A DNA stretch of 64,000 nucleotides. It comes from Desulfobacteraceae bacterium 4572_130 (lineage in GTDB: Bacteria > Desulfobacterota > Desulfobacteria > Desulfobacterales > Desulfobacteraceae). The position numbers and the translations under genes are program-made. The notes beneath the pieces are model-generated. The model was given only the letters and a program-made list of their open reading frames with translations, made no database searches and was not told the DNA's origin. Location: NCBI GenBank assembly GCA_002084425.1, contig NBLN01000002.1, positions 62,001-126,000 of the forward strand. Direction: 5' to 3'. Positions within the stretch are counted from its first letter, which is position 1. Each line of letters opens with the position of its first letter. This document shows, in pieces, positions 18,969 to 28,164 of the stretch.

Positions 18969-19288
18969 TTATTTTTGACCATAGAACCTAAATTATTTTT
19001 ATCATGAACAGAATTTGAAGCCAGGGGGTTTTCATATGGTTTAATTTTAATCACACCGCAAGTTTTTTGTACACATTCTGCAATTTTTTTTTGTGAAGTT
19101 AAAATATTATAATTACATTTATAAAGATCCATTATTACTTCATCCTCATAACAAGTTTTTTCCATATTTCCTGTCATTTTAGGTGGTATTGCCTTGGATG
19201 AAAAATACATATTTATTGAAAACTTATTTGTGGATAACTTAAAGGGAAAAGACTTTTTTGTAAGTTTCTTATCAGCCTGAATATCCAT
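18902..19288 (-). CDS. Hypothetical protein, 128 residues
   Basis: No family recognised. The ORF runs tail to tail with the YkgJ-type gene and overlaps its last 67 bases. The first 90 residues look protein-like, with three cysteines (EKTCYEDE, LYKCNYN, VQKTCGV); the tail in the overlap looks less natural. No clear SD is visible. It could be a real accessory gene with an extended 3' end or a chance ORF. Confidence 0.4.
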   Translation of the reverse strand: MDIQADKKLTKKSFPFKLSTNKFSINMYFSSKAIPPKMTGNMEKTCYEDEVIMDLYKCNYNILTSQKKIAECVQKTCGVIKIKPYENPLASNSVHDKNNLGSMVKNNYFNFIFSPSSNNVDFIHLNPN

Positions 19289-19453
19289 TTTTATAATCTT
19301 TTTTATTTTAATATTATAGGGATTTTTATTTTATTATATGCTAGATTAATCAGGTTATGAATTGCAAAAAGTATATTTTTCGCATTGATAAAAAATAGAG
19401 CATTTGATACTTTTTTAAATATTCATAATAATTTAACATTTAGGATAATATAT

Positions 19454-20149
19454 TTGATAGATTTTAAAAAATACAAAAAAATTATTTTTTTTACAGGTGC
19501 TGGAATGTCAGCAGAGTCTGGAGTTCCAACATATCGGGGTCAGGGAGGAGTTTGGGCAAAATATAATTTTAGGGAATATGCCTGCCAAGATGCCTTTGAC
19601 ATAAATCCTGAAAAAGTTCTTTCTTTCCACGAAATAAGACGAAAAGCATTGTTTAAATGCCATCCCCACAGAGGGCATAAGATAATTGCAGATCTTCAAA
19701 AACAAAATAATGAAATTTCAATTGTAACGCAAAATATTGATGGTATGCATCAGAAAGCAGGCTCTATTAATAATATTTTTGAACTTCATGGAAGCATTTG
19801 GAGATTAAGATGTTCTATTCATAGAATTTATGAAGATTTTAAAAAACAATATAAAACCTATAAATGTGAAAAATGCGGAAATTATTTACGACCAGATATA
19901 ATATGGTTTGGAGATAGCCTTGATCATAATGTTACAGAAAAATCAATAGAATTGATAAGTGATTGCGATTTATTTATAAGTATAGGCACTTCTGGTGTTG
20001 TTTGGCCAGCTGCTGGCTTTCCTGAAATTGCAAAAAATAATAATGCATTTTGTGTGGAAATAAATCCAGAACCATCTGCTATTTCAGAACTTTACGACAA
20101 AATAATAAGAAAACCTGCAAGTATTGGTTTAAAAGAAATCTTTTCATAA
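19454..20149 (+). CDS. NAD-dependent protein deacylase (sirtuin, class III)
   Basis: Removes acyl groups from lysines using NAD. FFTGAGMSAESGVPTYRG, TQNIDGMHQKAG (catalytic His in FELHGS) and the Zn site CSI...CEKCG are visible; the Zn site has C-S-I-H-R in place of a clean first CxxC, so one ligand may be unusual. GTSGVVWPAA follows. The frame is open from a TTG at 19385, but the TTG at 19454 has AGGA eight bases upstream and gives 13 residues before GAG, normal for the family, so I prefer it. Length about 231. Confidence 0.85.
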   Translation: MIDFKKYKKIIFFTGAGMSAESGVPTYRGQGGVWAKYNFREYACQDAFDINPEKVLSFHEIRRKALFKCHPHRGHKIIADLQKQNNEISIVTQNIDGMHQKAGSINNIFELHGSIWRLRCSIHRIYEDFKKQYKTYKCEKCGNYLRPDIIWFGDSLDHNVTEKSIELISDCDLFISIGTSGVVWPAAGFPEIAKNNNAFCVEINPEPSAISELYDKIIRKPASIGLKEIFS

Positions 20150-20239
20150 AAAATTAAGTATAACTTGCTTTCTTTTGTCTCAATTTCAGGTTTAAGGTAT
20201 TACAATACATCTTCATCTACATAGGATTATTAAATTTAA

Positions 20240-21418
20240 ATGAAAAATTTTAAAGAAAATAAAATGGTTCATGATATTTCATGTAATGGAAAAAATATTA
20301 TATTAATTGGCACTGCCCATGTTTCAAAACAAAGTGCTAAACTTGTAAAAGATATTATTAACAAGGAAAAACCTGATACAGTTTGTGTTGAATTATGTAA
20401 AACAAGACTTGATTCCATTGAGAATAATGATAAATGGCGCAATATGGATATCGTAAAAATTATTAAGGAAAAAAAAGCTTTACTTCTTTTAATGAATCTT
20501 ATGCTTGCGTCTTTCCAAAAAAAAATTGCAGAAAAATTTGATGTAAAACCAGGACAGGAAATGATTAATGCAGTCAATTCTGCAAGGGAAATGAATTCTA
20601 GAATAATTCCATGTGATCGCAATATTCAAATTACTCTTTCTAGAATATGGAGAAGTCTAGTAATTTGGGAAAAAACAAAACTATTATTTCAACTATTAGC
20701 CTCTATTATTAGTTCCAATGAAATTACAGAAAAAGAAATTGAGGAAATGAAACAAGAGGATATTTTAAAAACTTTGCTTTCTGATGTTAAAAAATCCCAT
20801 CCTATAATGAAAAAAGTACTTATTGATGAAAGAGATCAATACCTTGCAGAAAAAATAAAAAATTCTCCAGGACATAAAATCGTTGCAGTAGTAGGTGCAG
20901 GACATGTGCCAGGAATTAAAAAGCATATAAAAGATGATTTAAAAACAGACATTAATCGACTTAATGCAATACCTCCCAGGGGCAATATTAGTAAAATTCT
21001 TAAATGGTTGATTCCCGGAGCAATTCTTTTTCTTTTACTGGCAGGTTTTACAATAAAAGGAAAAAATGCAGGAACAGATATGATTTGGCTTTGGATTGCT
21101 GCAAATGGGATTTTTGCAGGACTTGGAGCAATACTGGCCTTTGCCCATCCCCTTACCATTATTTCATCTATTTTGGCAGCACCTTTAACATCATTAAATC
21201 CAATGATTGCAGCAGGTTGGATATCAGGTCTTGTGGAAGTTTTTTCTAGAAAACCTAAAATAAAAGATATTGAGTCAATTCCCTATGATATTCTTTCCAT
21301 AAAAGGTTTTTGGAAAAATAATATAACAAGGGTTCTTCTTGTTGTTGTTTTTACTAATTTGGGAAGTACAATTGGAACACTAACAGCAATACCATTAATG
21401 ATAAAAATTATTAACTGA
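20240..21418 (+). CDS. TraB/PrgY family membrane protein
   Basis: The N-terminal TraB domain (to about residue 235) has IGTAHVSKQSAKLV, PDTVCVELCKTRLDSI and AVVGAGHVPGIKKHI, the conserved GTAHVS, E and GAGH motifs of the family related to gumN/Tiki-like proteases. The C-terminal 150 residues hold three to four membrane segments (LKWLIPGAILFLLLAG, then two glycine/alanine-rich helices and VLLVVVFTNLG). PrgY controls a peptide pheromone in Enterococcus; the role in other bacteria is unknown. 392 residues is typical. A second Met at residue 9 is an alternative start. Confidence 0.85.
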   Translation: MKNFKENKMVHDISCNGKNIILIGTAHVSKQSAKLVKDIINKEKPDTVCVELCKTRLDSIENNDKWRNMDIVKIIKEKKALLLLMNLMLASFQKKIAEKFDVKPGQEMINAVNSAREMNSRIIPCDRNIQITLSRIWRSLVIWEKTKLLFQLLASIISSNEITEKEIEEMKQEDILKTLLSDVKKSHPIMKKVLIDERDQYLAEKIKNSPGHKIVAVVGAGHVPGIKKHIKDDLKTDINRLNAIPPRGNISKILKWLIPGAILFLLLAGFTIKGKNAGTDMIWLWIAANGIFAGLGAILAFAHPLTIISSILAAPLTSLNPMIAAGWISGLVEVFSRKPKIKDIESIPYDILSIKGFWKNNITRVLLVVVFTNLGSTIGTLTAIPLMIKIIN

Positions 21419-21498
21419 TAGCATTGTAAATTTTTTTTTATCTATTTTGTCATTAAATTATAATAAATCTATTAAGTTCCAACCTAAAGAAATTCATT

Positions 21499-22293
21499 AT
21501 GAAAAAAAATCTTTTAATAAAAAAAATTGTTTTAATATCTTTTTTTGCCCTGTTTATTTTTGGATTAGGGTGTAATGGAAAACTTTCCTATGAAAAATTG
21601 ATTATAGGTGAATGGAACAGATATATAAATGAAACAGATGATATTTTAACAATTAAAAATAATTATGAATGGCGTTTAAAAATTAATGTTACACCCTATG
21701 ATTTAAAAATTTTTGATCAAATAAAAAGTGCTTCCGGCACATGGAAAATAGAAAATACGAATCTTGTATTAACTGTTATTCATTCTGAAATTAATGATAT
21801 TTGGAAGGAAAATGAAATTTTTTTTTATGAAATTATTGAAATTAGTAATGATACTATGAAACTGCGGTCTGTTAATGAAGGTGAGTCTGTTTGGCAAAAA
21901 ATTCAAAAAGAAAAATATGGAAAAGCATCTAAAATAATAAAAATAAAACCTATTGTTGTTAATCTTAATAAAACTAATTTAAATGAAAAAGATAGATATT
22001 TATATATTGATATGGAATTAAATTTGCTAAAAAAAATTGAATCTTTAAAAAACCAGTCTTTTTTATTTCATCCCAGAGCAAGGGAGGCGGTAATAATATT
22101 TTTAAGTTCTTTTACCTATGAGAATGTTAAAACTTTTAATAAAATTTCAGATATAAATAAAAAGCTTAAACATGTTTTAAATCCATATTTTAATGGTTTA
22201 TTAAAAAACATAAAGATTAATCGTATCATGTTATTAAATAATATGGATGAAGTTAATAAGTTTCGCATGGAAGAAGAATCTTATTTTATTTAA
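21499..22293 (+). CDS. Lipoprotein with a lipocalin-like N-terminus and FliL-like C-terminal domain
   Basis: Signal peptide with lipobox GLGC (Cys25). Residues about 30-130 look like a small beta barrel (IIGEWNRYI, GTWKIENTNLVLTV). Residues about 160-264 resemble the periplasmic domain of flagellar FliL: KPIVVNL, then RYLYIDMELNL, HPRAREAVIIFLSSFTYE and IKINRIMLL, in the FliL order. FliL itself is anchored by a transmembrane helix and sits at the flagellar motor; here the anchor would be a lipid. No flagellar genes are nearby. The FliL match is by eye and needs a profile search; function is unknown. Confidence 0.6.
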   Translation: MKKNLLIKKIVLISFFALFIFGLGCNGKLSYEKLIIGEWNRYINETDDILTIKNNYEWRLKINVTPYDLKIFDQIKSASGTWKIENTNLVLTVIHSEINDIWKENEIFFYEIIEISNDTMKLRSVNEGESVWQKIQKEKYGKASKIIKIKPIVVNLNKTNLNEKDRYLYIDMELNLLKKIESLKNQSFLFHPRAREAVIIFLSSFTYENVKTFNKISDINKKLKHVLNPYFNGLLKNIKINRIMLLNNMDEVNKFRMEEESYFI

Positions 22294-22360
22294 ATGAATT
22301 TTACAGAAGTTAGAATAACTTTATTATTATTAATCTTAAATTCTAAGAGAATTATAAATT

Positions 22361-23029
22361 ATGAAAATAATAGAACCATATTTTGAAGTACTTCACATGG
22401 CTGATGGAGAAGAAATATGCAGGCATATCGAGATTGCAGCGCGAACATGCTATAAATCAGAAGATAAAATAACACAAGGTACAACACAAAAATTTTTAAA
22501 AACACTTTTAAAACGCGGTCATAAAAGTGTTGTTGAACATATATCTATTAGTGTACGTCTTGTATGTGACAGAGGTGTATCTCATGAAATTGTACGACAC
22601 AGACTTTGTTCATTTTCCCAGGAAAGCACAAGATATGCTAATTATTCCAGAGAAAAATTTGGCAGACAAATTACAGTAATAAAACCATTTTTTTGGAATA
22701 AGAATTTAGAAAAATATAAAGAATGGGAAAGGGCAATGCTTTATTGCGAAAAAATTTATATTAGCCTTATTGAAAAAGGAGCAAAACCCCAGGAGGCAAG
22801 AAGCGTGCTTCCTAACAGCCTTAAAACAGATATTATTATTACTGCAAATATTAGAGAATGGATGCATATTTTTAATCTTAGATGTTCATCTGCTTCTCAT
22901 CCTCAAATGAGACAGATTATGCTGCCGTTATTAAAAGAGTTTTATTTGAAAATACCTGTATTTTTTGATGATCTTTATGAAAAATATAAAAATATCATGG
23001 AAAAGTTTATAATAAAGAATTCTAATTAA
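22361..23029 (+). CDS. thyX: Flavin-dependent thymidylate synthase
   Basis: Makes dTMP from dUMP with FAD and methylenetetrahydrofolate. The ThyX motif RHRLCSFSQESTRYANYS is intact (RHRxxSxxxxSxR pattern), and NLRCSSASHPQMRQ near the C-terminus fits the substrate site. 222 residues is normal. Having ThyX rather than ThyA is common in anaerobic bacteria. The CGGC-domain gene follows 25 bases downstream. Confidence 0.95.
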   Translation: MKIIEPYFEVLHMADGEEICRHIEIAARTCYKSEDKITQGTTQKFLKTLLKRGHKSVVEHISISVRLVCDRGVSHEIVRHRLCSFSQESTRYANYSREKFGRQITVIKPFFWNKNLEKYKEWERAMLYCEKIYISLIEKGAKPQEARSVLPNSLKTDIIITANIREWMHIFNLRCSSASHPQMRQIMLPLLKEFYLKIPVFFDDLYEKYKNIMEKFIIKNSN

Positions 23030-23054
23030 ATAGAACCTTAAGGAAAATAATTCC

Positions 23055-23474
23055 TTGATTAAAAAGAAATATATTATAGTAATACAATGCCATATTGTTA
23101 AAGAATATTGCTCTGGGTTTTTATGTGAGCATACATTTAATAAACGAGTAGATTGCTTTTCCTGCTATGACAGTAACAATAATCTGCGTTTTTTATCAAT
23201 AACATGTGGAGGATGTTGTGGACGGAGCACACTTAGAAAATTACAAGATTTTATTTCTCAGGCAGAAGCAAGAGAAAAAATTATAAAAAATGAAATTGTT
23301 GTTCATCTATCGTCATGCGTATCTTTTGAATCTTTTCATGGTCCTGAATGTCCTCACAAAGAATATATATCAAAAATTATTACAGAAAAAGCAGGCTTAG
23401 ATTTAGTATATGGTTCTAGGCTAAGCCCTATAACTGAGGCAAGAAGAAAAAAAAATATCTATAAAACAAGATAG
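23055..23474 (+). CDS. CGGC domain protein
   Basis: The 139-residue protein has the CGGCCGR motif that names the CGGC family, after an N-terminal strand IIVIQCHIV and SCYD. A later block CVSFESFHGPECPH adds more Cys/His. These are probably metal or Fe-S ligands; the function is unknown. The start is TTG at 23055, with AAGGAA upstream and no better ATG. It follows thyX closely and may be co-transcribed. Confidence 0.75.
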   Translation: MIKKKYIIVIQCHIVKEYCSGFLCEHTFNKRVDCFSCYDSNNNLRFLSITCGGCCGRSTLRKLQDFISQAEAREKIIKNEIVVHLSSCVSFESFHGPECPHKEYISKIITEKAGLDLVYGSRLSPITEARRKKNIYKTR

Positions 23475-23504
23475 CTCTATTTCTATGGAAAAACACTTAT
23501 AATG

Positions 23505-23566
23505 AGAGCTTTGCACAATGCTTAATTTTGTTTAAATTTTATCGTGAAAATGTCTCATAATACTAG
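23505..23566 (+). mobile_element. Repeat A, left half only
   Basis: AGAGCTTTGCACAATGC and the next 45 bases match the left part of the element at 17628. Homology ends where the 3' end of thiN begins (its stop codon is at 23568-23570), so the copy is truncated against a gene. Confidence 0.6.
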
Positions 23567-23567
23567 G

Positions 23568-24203
23568 CTAATCAATAGATTTAGTTATAATAAGAATTCC
23601 TTTTTTTATTTTAATATAAGCTTGATTTTCCACAAAACTATTACTTATTCCCAACGACGACCCCATAATCATTTCATTATTTATAAGTGGATATTTAAGT
23701 CCCTTAGTAGTTATTCCTGTTACTTTTTCCGTTATGGGAATAATAGAAATTAAATCTCCTATTTCTCCTTTAAGTTTAATCTCATCTATAACACAATAAA
23801 TTTCATTATTATTATCAATAATTTTACAGGACAATTTTTTTTCTGCAATTTTTTTCATAAGAAGAATATTTGCTAAGGTATGGTCTATTCTTGTTCCTGT
23901 TGCTCCAATAATAGTTATATCAGAAGCTTTATTTTTTATTGCCCATAATATTGCAAGCTCTGTATCGCTATAATTTTTATCCCTGGGATATTTAATAAAT
24001 TTTACTTTATGCTTTTTAAAATACGTCATGCTCTCATAACTTATGGAATCGCAATCACCAATTACAATATCAGGAATGATATTCATTATTTTTAAATGTA
24101 TAGAACCCCCATTAGCACATATAATTATATCAGAGGTATTAATAATTTTTTTTAAATTATTATGTTGTTTAATAGTGCCATTGGCAATTATGATATATTT
24201 CAT
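23568..24203 (-). CDS. thiN: Thiamine pyrophosphokinase
   Basis: Converts thiamine to thiamine diphosphate using ATP. The N-terminal ANGGSIHLK, the metal site VIGDCDSISYES, and the run KNYSDTELAI followed by GATGTRIDHTLANI are the TPK signature. A TTG at 24224 would add seven residues, but the ATG at 24203 gives the usual MKYIIIANG start. 211 residues is normal. The gene lies between two repeat A copies. Confidence 0.9.
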   Translation of the reverse strand: MKYIIIANGTIKQHNNLKKIINTSDIIICANGGSIHLKIMNIIPDIVIGDCDSISYESMTYFKKHKVKFIKYPRDKNYSDTELAILWAIKNKASDITIIGATGTRIDHTLANILLMKKIAEKKLSCKIIDNNNEIYCVIDEIKLKGEIGDLISIIPITEKVTGITTKGLKYPLINNEMIMGSSLGISNSFVENQAYIKIKKGILIITKSID

Positions 24204-24314
24204 TTTTTTAAATACCTTTTTCAATTATAAAGGATAAAAAAGTTAGAATACAGAAATTATAAAATAAAAATACAAGAGTTAAGAAAAAAATACAAAATTA
24301 TAAAAGGCAACAAC

Positions 24315-24509
24315 AGACCTTTACCCAATGCTTAATTTTGTTCAAGTTTCATGGTGAAGATGTATTGTAATACCTGGCTGAAATTTGGACAAAAGAAAGC
24401 AAGCTCTGTTTATAGGTATTTACAAACATTTTTTTAATTAAAAATTAGAAAAAGATATTTTATGTTTTTAAAAGTGTTTTTTAAAAAAATATATTTGTGC
24501 AAAGTTCTT
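24315..24509 (+). mobile_element. Repeat A copy 2: MITE-like element
   Basis: Starts AGACCTTTACCCAATGC and ends TTTGTGCAAAGTTCTT; the ends are inverted relatives. It aligns with 17628-17826 along its whole length with scattered substitutions and small indels. No ORF. It fills most of the 400-base gap between thiN and the TPR-SPOR gene. Confidence 0.7.
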
Positions 24510-24541
24510 AAAATGTCCTATATATCAATAATAATCTGAAC

Positions 24542-24571
24542 TTGACAATCAATACTCCTTGATTGTAAAAA
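24542..24571 (+). promoter_or_regulatory. Candidate promoter with an inverted repeat in its spacer
   Basis: TTGACA at 24542-24547 is followed after 18 bases by TAAAAA (24566-24571). The spacer holds a perfect inverted repeat CAATCAA / TTGATTG (24546-24565), which overlaps the -35 end and could be an operator. It lies 40 bases upstream of the TPR-SPOR gene. Confidence 0.4.
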
Positions 24572-24610
24572 TATTAAATTATAAAAATTAAAAAAAATAT
24601 GGAGCAAAAA

Positions 24611-25582
24611 ATGAATAAATTTAATCGTTTTTTTATTATAATTAGCCTTATTTTTATTATATCTGGTGGTGGTGTCTGTTTTGCAGATGTTGGAGAGTAT
24701 CTTTTTAATAATGGTGTAGAAGAATTTCAACAAGGAAATTTTGACAAATCAGTTTATTGGTTTTCACGATTCATAAAACAGGAATCATCCAGTGCAAAAG
24801 CCTATAAAAATCGTGGCGTAGCATATATGTGGTTAAAAGATTATGATAAAGCTATTAAAGATTTAAATACTGTAATCAGTATAGATTCTGAAGTTGAAGG
24901 AGTATATAAAAATCTTGGCGCAGCATGGCATTATAAGGGGAATTATAAAAAAGCAATATCTTATTATGATGTTGAAATTTTAAAAAATTCTAATGATTAT
25001 AGTACTTATTTTAATCGTGCAGTAAAACAATATAAAAAAGCCTTGGCTGATTTCTCTAAAGTTATTGCATTAAAACCTGGTGAAATCGAGGCTTTATCCT
25101 ATCAGGGTAATATTTATTTTAAACTTGGGGAAATAAGAAAAGCAGAATTAATTTTTGAAAGAGTTCTAGAAGTTGATCCCCAGAATAAAAATGCAGAAAT
25201 TAAATTAGCAGAAATCAAATTAAAAGGAAAATCAAATAAATCTGTAAATAAATTAGAAAATAATGGAAAAAAAACTATAAAAGAAAAATCTATAAAAAAA
25301 CAAATAGCAGAAAAACAAGCAGGCAATGTTAATACAACATTCAGTGTTCAAGTTAGTGCGTCTCATAATAGAGCCTATGCAGTTCTTGACATGAAGAAAT
25401 TAAAGCAAATAGGTCATAAAGGAATAATATTAGAACTAAAAGATAAAAAAAAAAGAACTTGGTACCTTGCCAGGATAACAGGATTTAAGTCAAAAAAAGA
25501 AGCACAGAAAATTTGTCAGACCTTAAATAATAAAAAGATATTTGAGAGTAATCCTATTGTGCGTCCCAGTGGAGATTTTTAA
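24611..25582 (+). CDS. Periplasmic TPR protein with C-terminal SPOR domain
   Basis: The ATG at 24611 is chosen over 24599 because GGAG (24601-24604) sits six bases upstream and because the protein then starts with a clean signal peptide ending near VCFA. Residues 30-205 hold about five TPR units (YLFNNGVEEFQQGNFDKSV, AYMWLKDYDKAIKDL, KALADFSKVIALKPGE). A charged linker follows and residues about 245-323 form a SPOR-like domain (FSVQVSASHNRAYA and ARITGFKSKKEAQ), which binds denuded peptidoglycan at division sites in known cases. TPR-SPOR proteins probably act as envelope scaffolds. Confidence 0.8.
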   Translation: MNKFNRFFIIISLIFIISGGGVCFADVGEYLFNNGVEEFQQGNFDKSVYWFSRFIKQESSSAKAYKNRGVAYMWLKDYDKAIKDLNTVISIDSEVEGVYKNLGAAWHYKGNYKKAISYYDVEILKNSNDYSTYFNRAVKQYKKALADFSKVIALKPGEIEALSYQGNIYFKLGEIRKAELIFERVLEVDPQNKNAEIKLAEIKLKGKSNKSVNKLENNGKKTIKEKSIKKQIAEKQAGNVNTTFSVQVSASHNRAYAVLDMKKLKQIGHKGIILELKDKKKRTWYLARITGFKSKKEAQKICQTLNNKKIFESNPIVRPSGDF

Positions 25583-25595
25583 AAATAACCCTTTT

Positions 25596-25687
25596 AACTG
25601 CCATAAGGTAGATATGATTTTGGTTCTTGGTTTACCTTACAATGAAACATAAAAGAATATTAACTAGTTATAAGTTCTTTTATAAAT
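25596..25687 (+). repeat. Repeat B copy
   Basis: Starts AACTGCCATAAGGTAG and runs to TATAAGTTCTTTTATAA, matching the 7892-8075 pair. It fills the gap between the convergent TPR-SPOR gene and lptD. Confidence 0.75.
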
Positions 25688-25693
25688 TATTAA

Positions 25694-27958
25694 CTAAAAC
25701 CCCTTAAAATTAATAAGAAATGTAAGGGATTTGTCATCTGGTTTTTCTGTAAATCCCATTGATAAAGACCAGCATGATTTTTCCAATTCAAAACCTGTTG
25801 CAGATTCTATTCTCTCATCATTAAAAAGATCATAATCATATAAAAAAAATGCTGAGAGATTATTTGTTAAATTTGCATTAAGTCTAGTAAAAAATGATTC
25901 TGATAAATTTTGTTGATATCTATGTGTAACTTGAATTGAATCATTTCTATTGTTTTTTAAAGTAATGCCAGTGTCATGGGCAACTAAATCTTTATTATAG
26001 GGAGACCATTTAACATCAGCATTAAATGAAATAAATTTGGATGGTGAAAATTCACTTTTTAGGGAAATGTCGGAAAAATGTTCAAAAATATTTGCTCTAT
26101 GTTTACTGATATCAAAGCTTTGGCTTATTTTTATCCATGCAAACTCTTCATAAATGTAATTTTTATTTTTCCCATGATTAATTTTTTTATTTTTTCTAGT
26201 AAATCTATTTACAAGGCTCCAGGTTATAAGATTGTTTTTGTTAATTCTGTCAATGGAATCCAATAAGTTAAAACTATTTTTATTAATATTATTATCAGTA
26301 AATTCAAATAAGGGAAGATCATCCTGATTAACATTGGGAATATAAGTGTATTTAATATCTGGTATTATTTCATGCTTAATTTTTTCAGCAAATTTATTAT
26401 TGGTATTAAAAACTTTTGATATTTTAGATGATATCTGTGCTTGAAAATCATAGATTTCTCTGTGATGAAATTCATTTTTATTGCTGGAAGAGTTATTAAA
26501 TTCTTTGCCATGCCAGAATGTTTGTCTAAGACCTAGGGATGGTTCAAATAAAAAATTTTTAAAATTTAAAGGTAGATAAATTTTAGGATATATATCTGCC
26601 CTATGTCCATTTGTAAGAGAATTAGTTGTATCTTGTCTGTAAAAATATTTATATTCTGAACTAAAATCAAAATAAAGTCCGAAATTTCCCCTAAAATTTT
26701 TAATTACCTGTTTGGGCATATTTAATTTAATAGTAGGAAGATTTTGCAGTGTGTGGTCATTTGTATCTGCTCTTCTGGCAATAACATTATCATACCAGTT
26801 TAATCCCATATTGAGACTGTAATTTGTACCTTTTTTGTTAATGTTAAGTTTATTTGTTCTTATTGTATCATCATAATCATCAATACTTGTTCCAAAATTG
26901 TTTTTAAAATGTTTTTTTATGTTATTAAAACCTATATTATCTTTTTGAAATTCATGTAAATAATCAGCATCACTTACAATATCAAGATAAATTTTTGAGT
27001 TCCATGTGTCAGCAAATTTTGTATTTTGTTTCATTATAAACCAGTATCTTTCTGAGTTTGTTCTTTGGGGAGTGGTTGAAAAACTGTAATTGCTGGTATT
27101 TAAAGTGTTGTCATCAATTTTACTGTCATTTAAAAAATTATAAAAAATCGTTCCCTTGGACTTATTTGTTCCCTTACCTAGTAAATAATTATATTCAATA
27201 CCTAATTTAGTGCCTCGTTCTTTCATATAATCTATATAAATAGTGGCATTAGTTTTTTTAGAAAGAGCAAGAAACAAAGGTTGTTCATATTGTAATCCCT
27301 TTCTGTCAGAATTTGATATCCTGGGACTAAGAAATCCACTCTGTATTTTTGTTTTTACTGGAAATGCAAGAAATGGTGTGTAAAAAGATGGTATTTTTTT
27401 TATCCATAAAGTTGCATGTTTTGCAAATCCATATCCTTCAATAGTAACTTTAATATCTTTTCCTGTTATTTTCCAGTCAGGATTTTCTCCATTACATGAT
27501 GTTATTGATGCCATGTCTGCTATATATGTTTCTTTTCCTGTTTTATTAATTTTGTTACTTTTAATATAAAAATTGGTTTTTTGAATAAATATTGTTCCAT
27601 TATGAATTGTGCCTGTTTGAGTTTCAAGATTCAGAGTAATTAAATCACAGGAAACAGTGTCATTTTTTGAAATTAAAACTACATTACCACTTGCACGAGT
27701 ATCTTTTGTGGAGTTATTAAATTCAACATAATCAGCTTTAAGTTTAATTTTACCGCCTGTTATGATGACATCACCTTCTGCAATATAAAGATTTTTTTCC
27801 TGAGTATGAGTTGCTTTTAAGGCAGAAATTTTCCATGTTATTTGATTTGTTTTTGTATTAAAGGAAGTATCTGCAAATACTGTTGTGGATATAAAGAAAA
27901 AAGAGAAAAAAATTATTATAATTTGTATTAAATGATTTTTAAATATTAGTTTAATCAT
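25694..27958 (-). CDS. lptD: LPS assembly outer-membrane protein LptD
   Basis: Inserts lipopolysaccharide into the outer membrane with LptE. A signal peptide (ends near TTVFA) leads into an OstA/LptA-like periplasmic domain (residues about 35-150: LYIAEGDVIITGGKIKLKA, TRASGNVVLISKNDTVSC), then the LptD_C barrel of about 550 residues with SFYTPFLAFPVKTKIQSG, the usual start of the barrel region, and many alternating strands to the C-terminal Phe. 754 residues is normal. The gene proves that the cell has an LPS-bearing outer membrane. Divergent from tmk. Confidence 0.93.
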   Translation of the reverse strand: MIKLIFKNHLIQIIIIFFSFFFISTTVFADTSFNTKTNQITWKISALKATHTQEKNLYIAEGDVIITGGKIKLKADYVEFNNSTKDTRASGNVVLISKNDTVSCDLITLNLETQTGTIHNGTIFIQKTNFYIKSNKINKTGKETYIADMASITSCNGENPDWKITGKDIKVTIEGYGFAKHATLWIKKIPSFYTPFLAFPVKTKIQSGFLSPRISNSDRKGLQYEQPLFLALSKKTNATIYIDYMKERGTKLGIEYNYLLGKGTNKSKGTIFYNFLNDSKIDDNTLNTSNYSFSTTPQRTNSERYWFIMKQNTKFADTWNSKIYLDIVSDADYLHEFQKDNIGFNNIKKHFKNNFGTSIDDYDDTIRTNKLNINKKGTNYSLNMGLNWYDNVIARRADTNDHTLQNLPTIKLNMPKQVIKNFRGNFGLYFDFSSEYKYFYRQDTTNSLTNGHRADIYPKIYLPLNFKNFLFEPSLGLRQTFWHGKEFNNSSSNKNEFHHREIYDFQAQISSKISKVFNTNNKFAEKIKHEIIPDIKYTYIPNVNQDDLPLFEFTDNNINKNSFNLLDSIDRINKNNLITWSLVNRFTRKNKKINHGKNKNYIYEEFAWIKISQSFDISKHRANIFEHFSDISLKSEFSPSKFISFNADVKWSPYNKDLVAHDTGITLKNNRNDSIQVTHRYQQNLSESFFTRLNANLTNNLSAFFLYDYDLFNDERIESATGFELEKSCWSLSMGFTEKPDDKSLTFLINFKGF

Positions 27959-28164
27959 ATTTTTATACCTAGAAAAGTTTTAAATATAAAATAATGTTGT
28001 CACAGATTCCATATATAAATTCTATTATTTTTTTACTAGAGAGTTGGTTTACAATATCATCAAGTTTCAATTTGCACACTATTAAAATTTACTGTATAAA
28101 GCCATTTTAACTTATAAAAGTCAAGTTGACTGTCCTGTTAACTTAGGAGAAATAAGTATAGATT

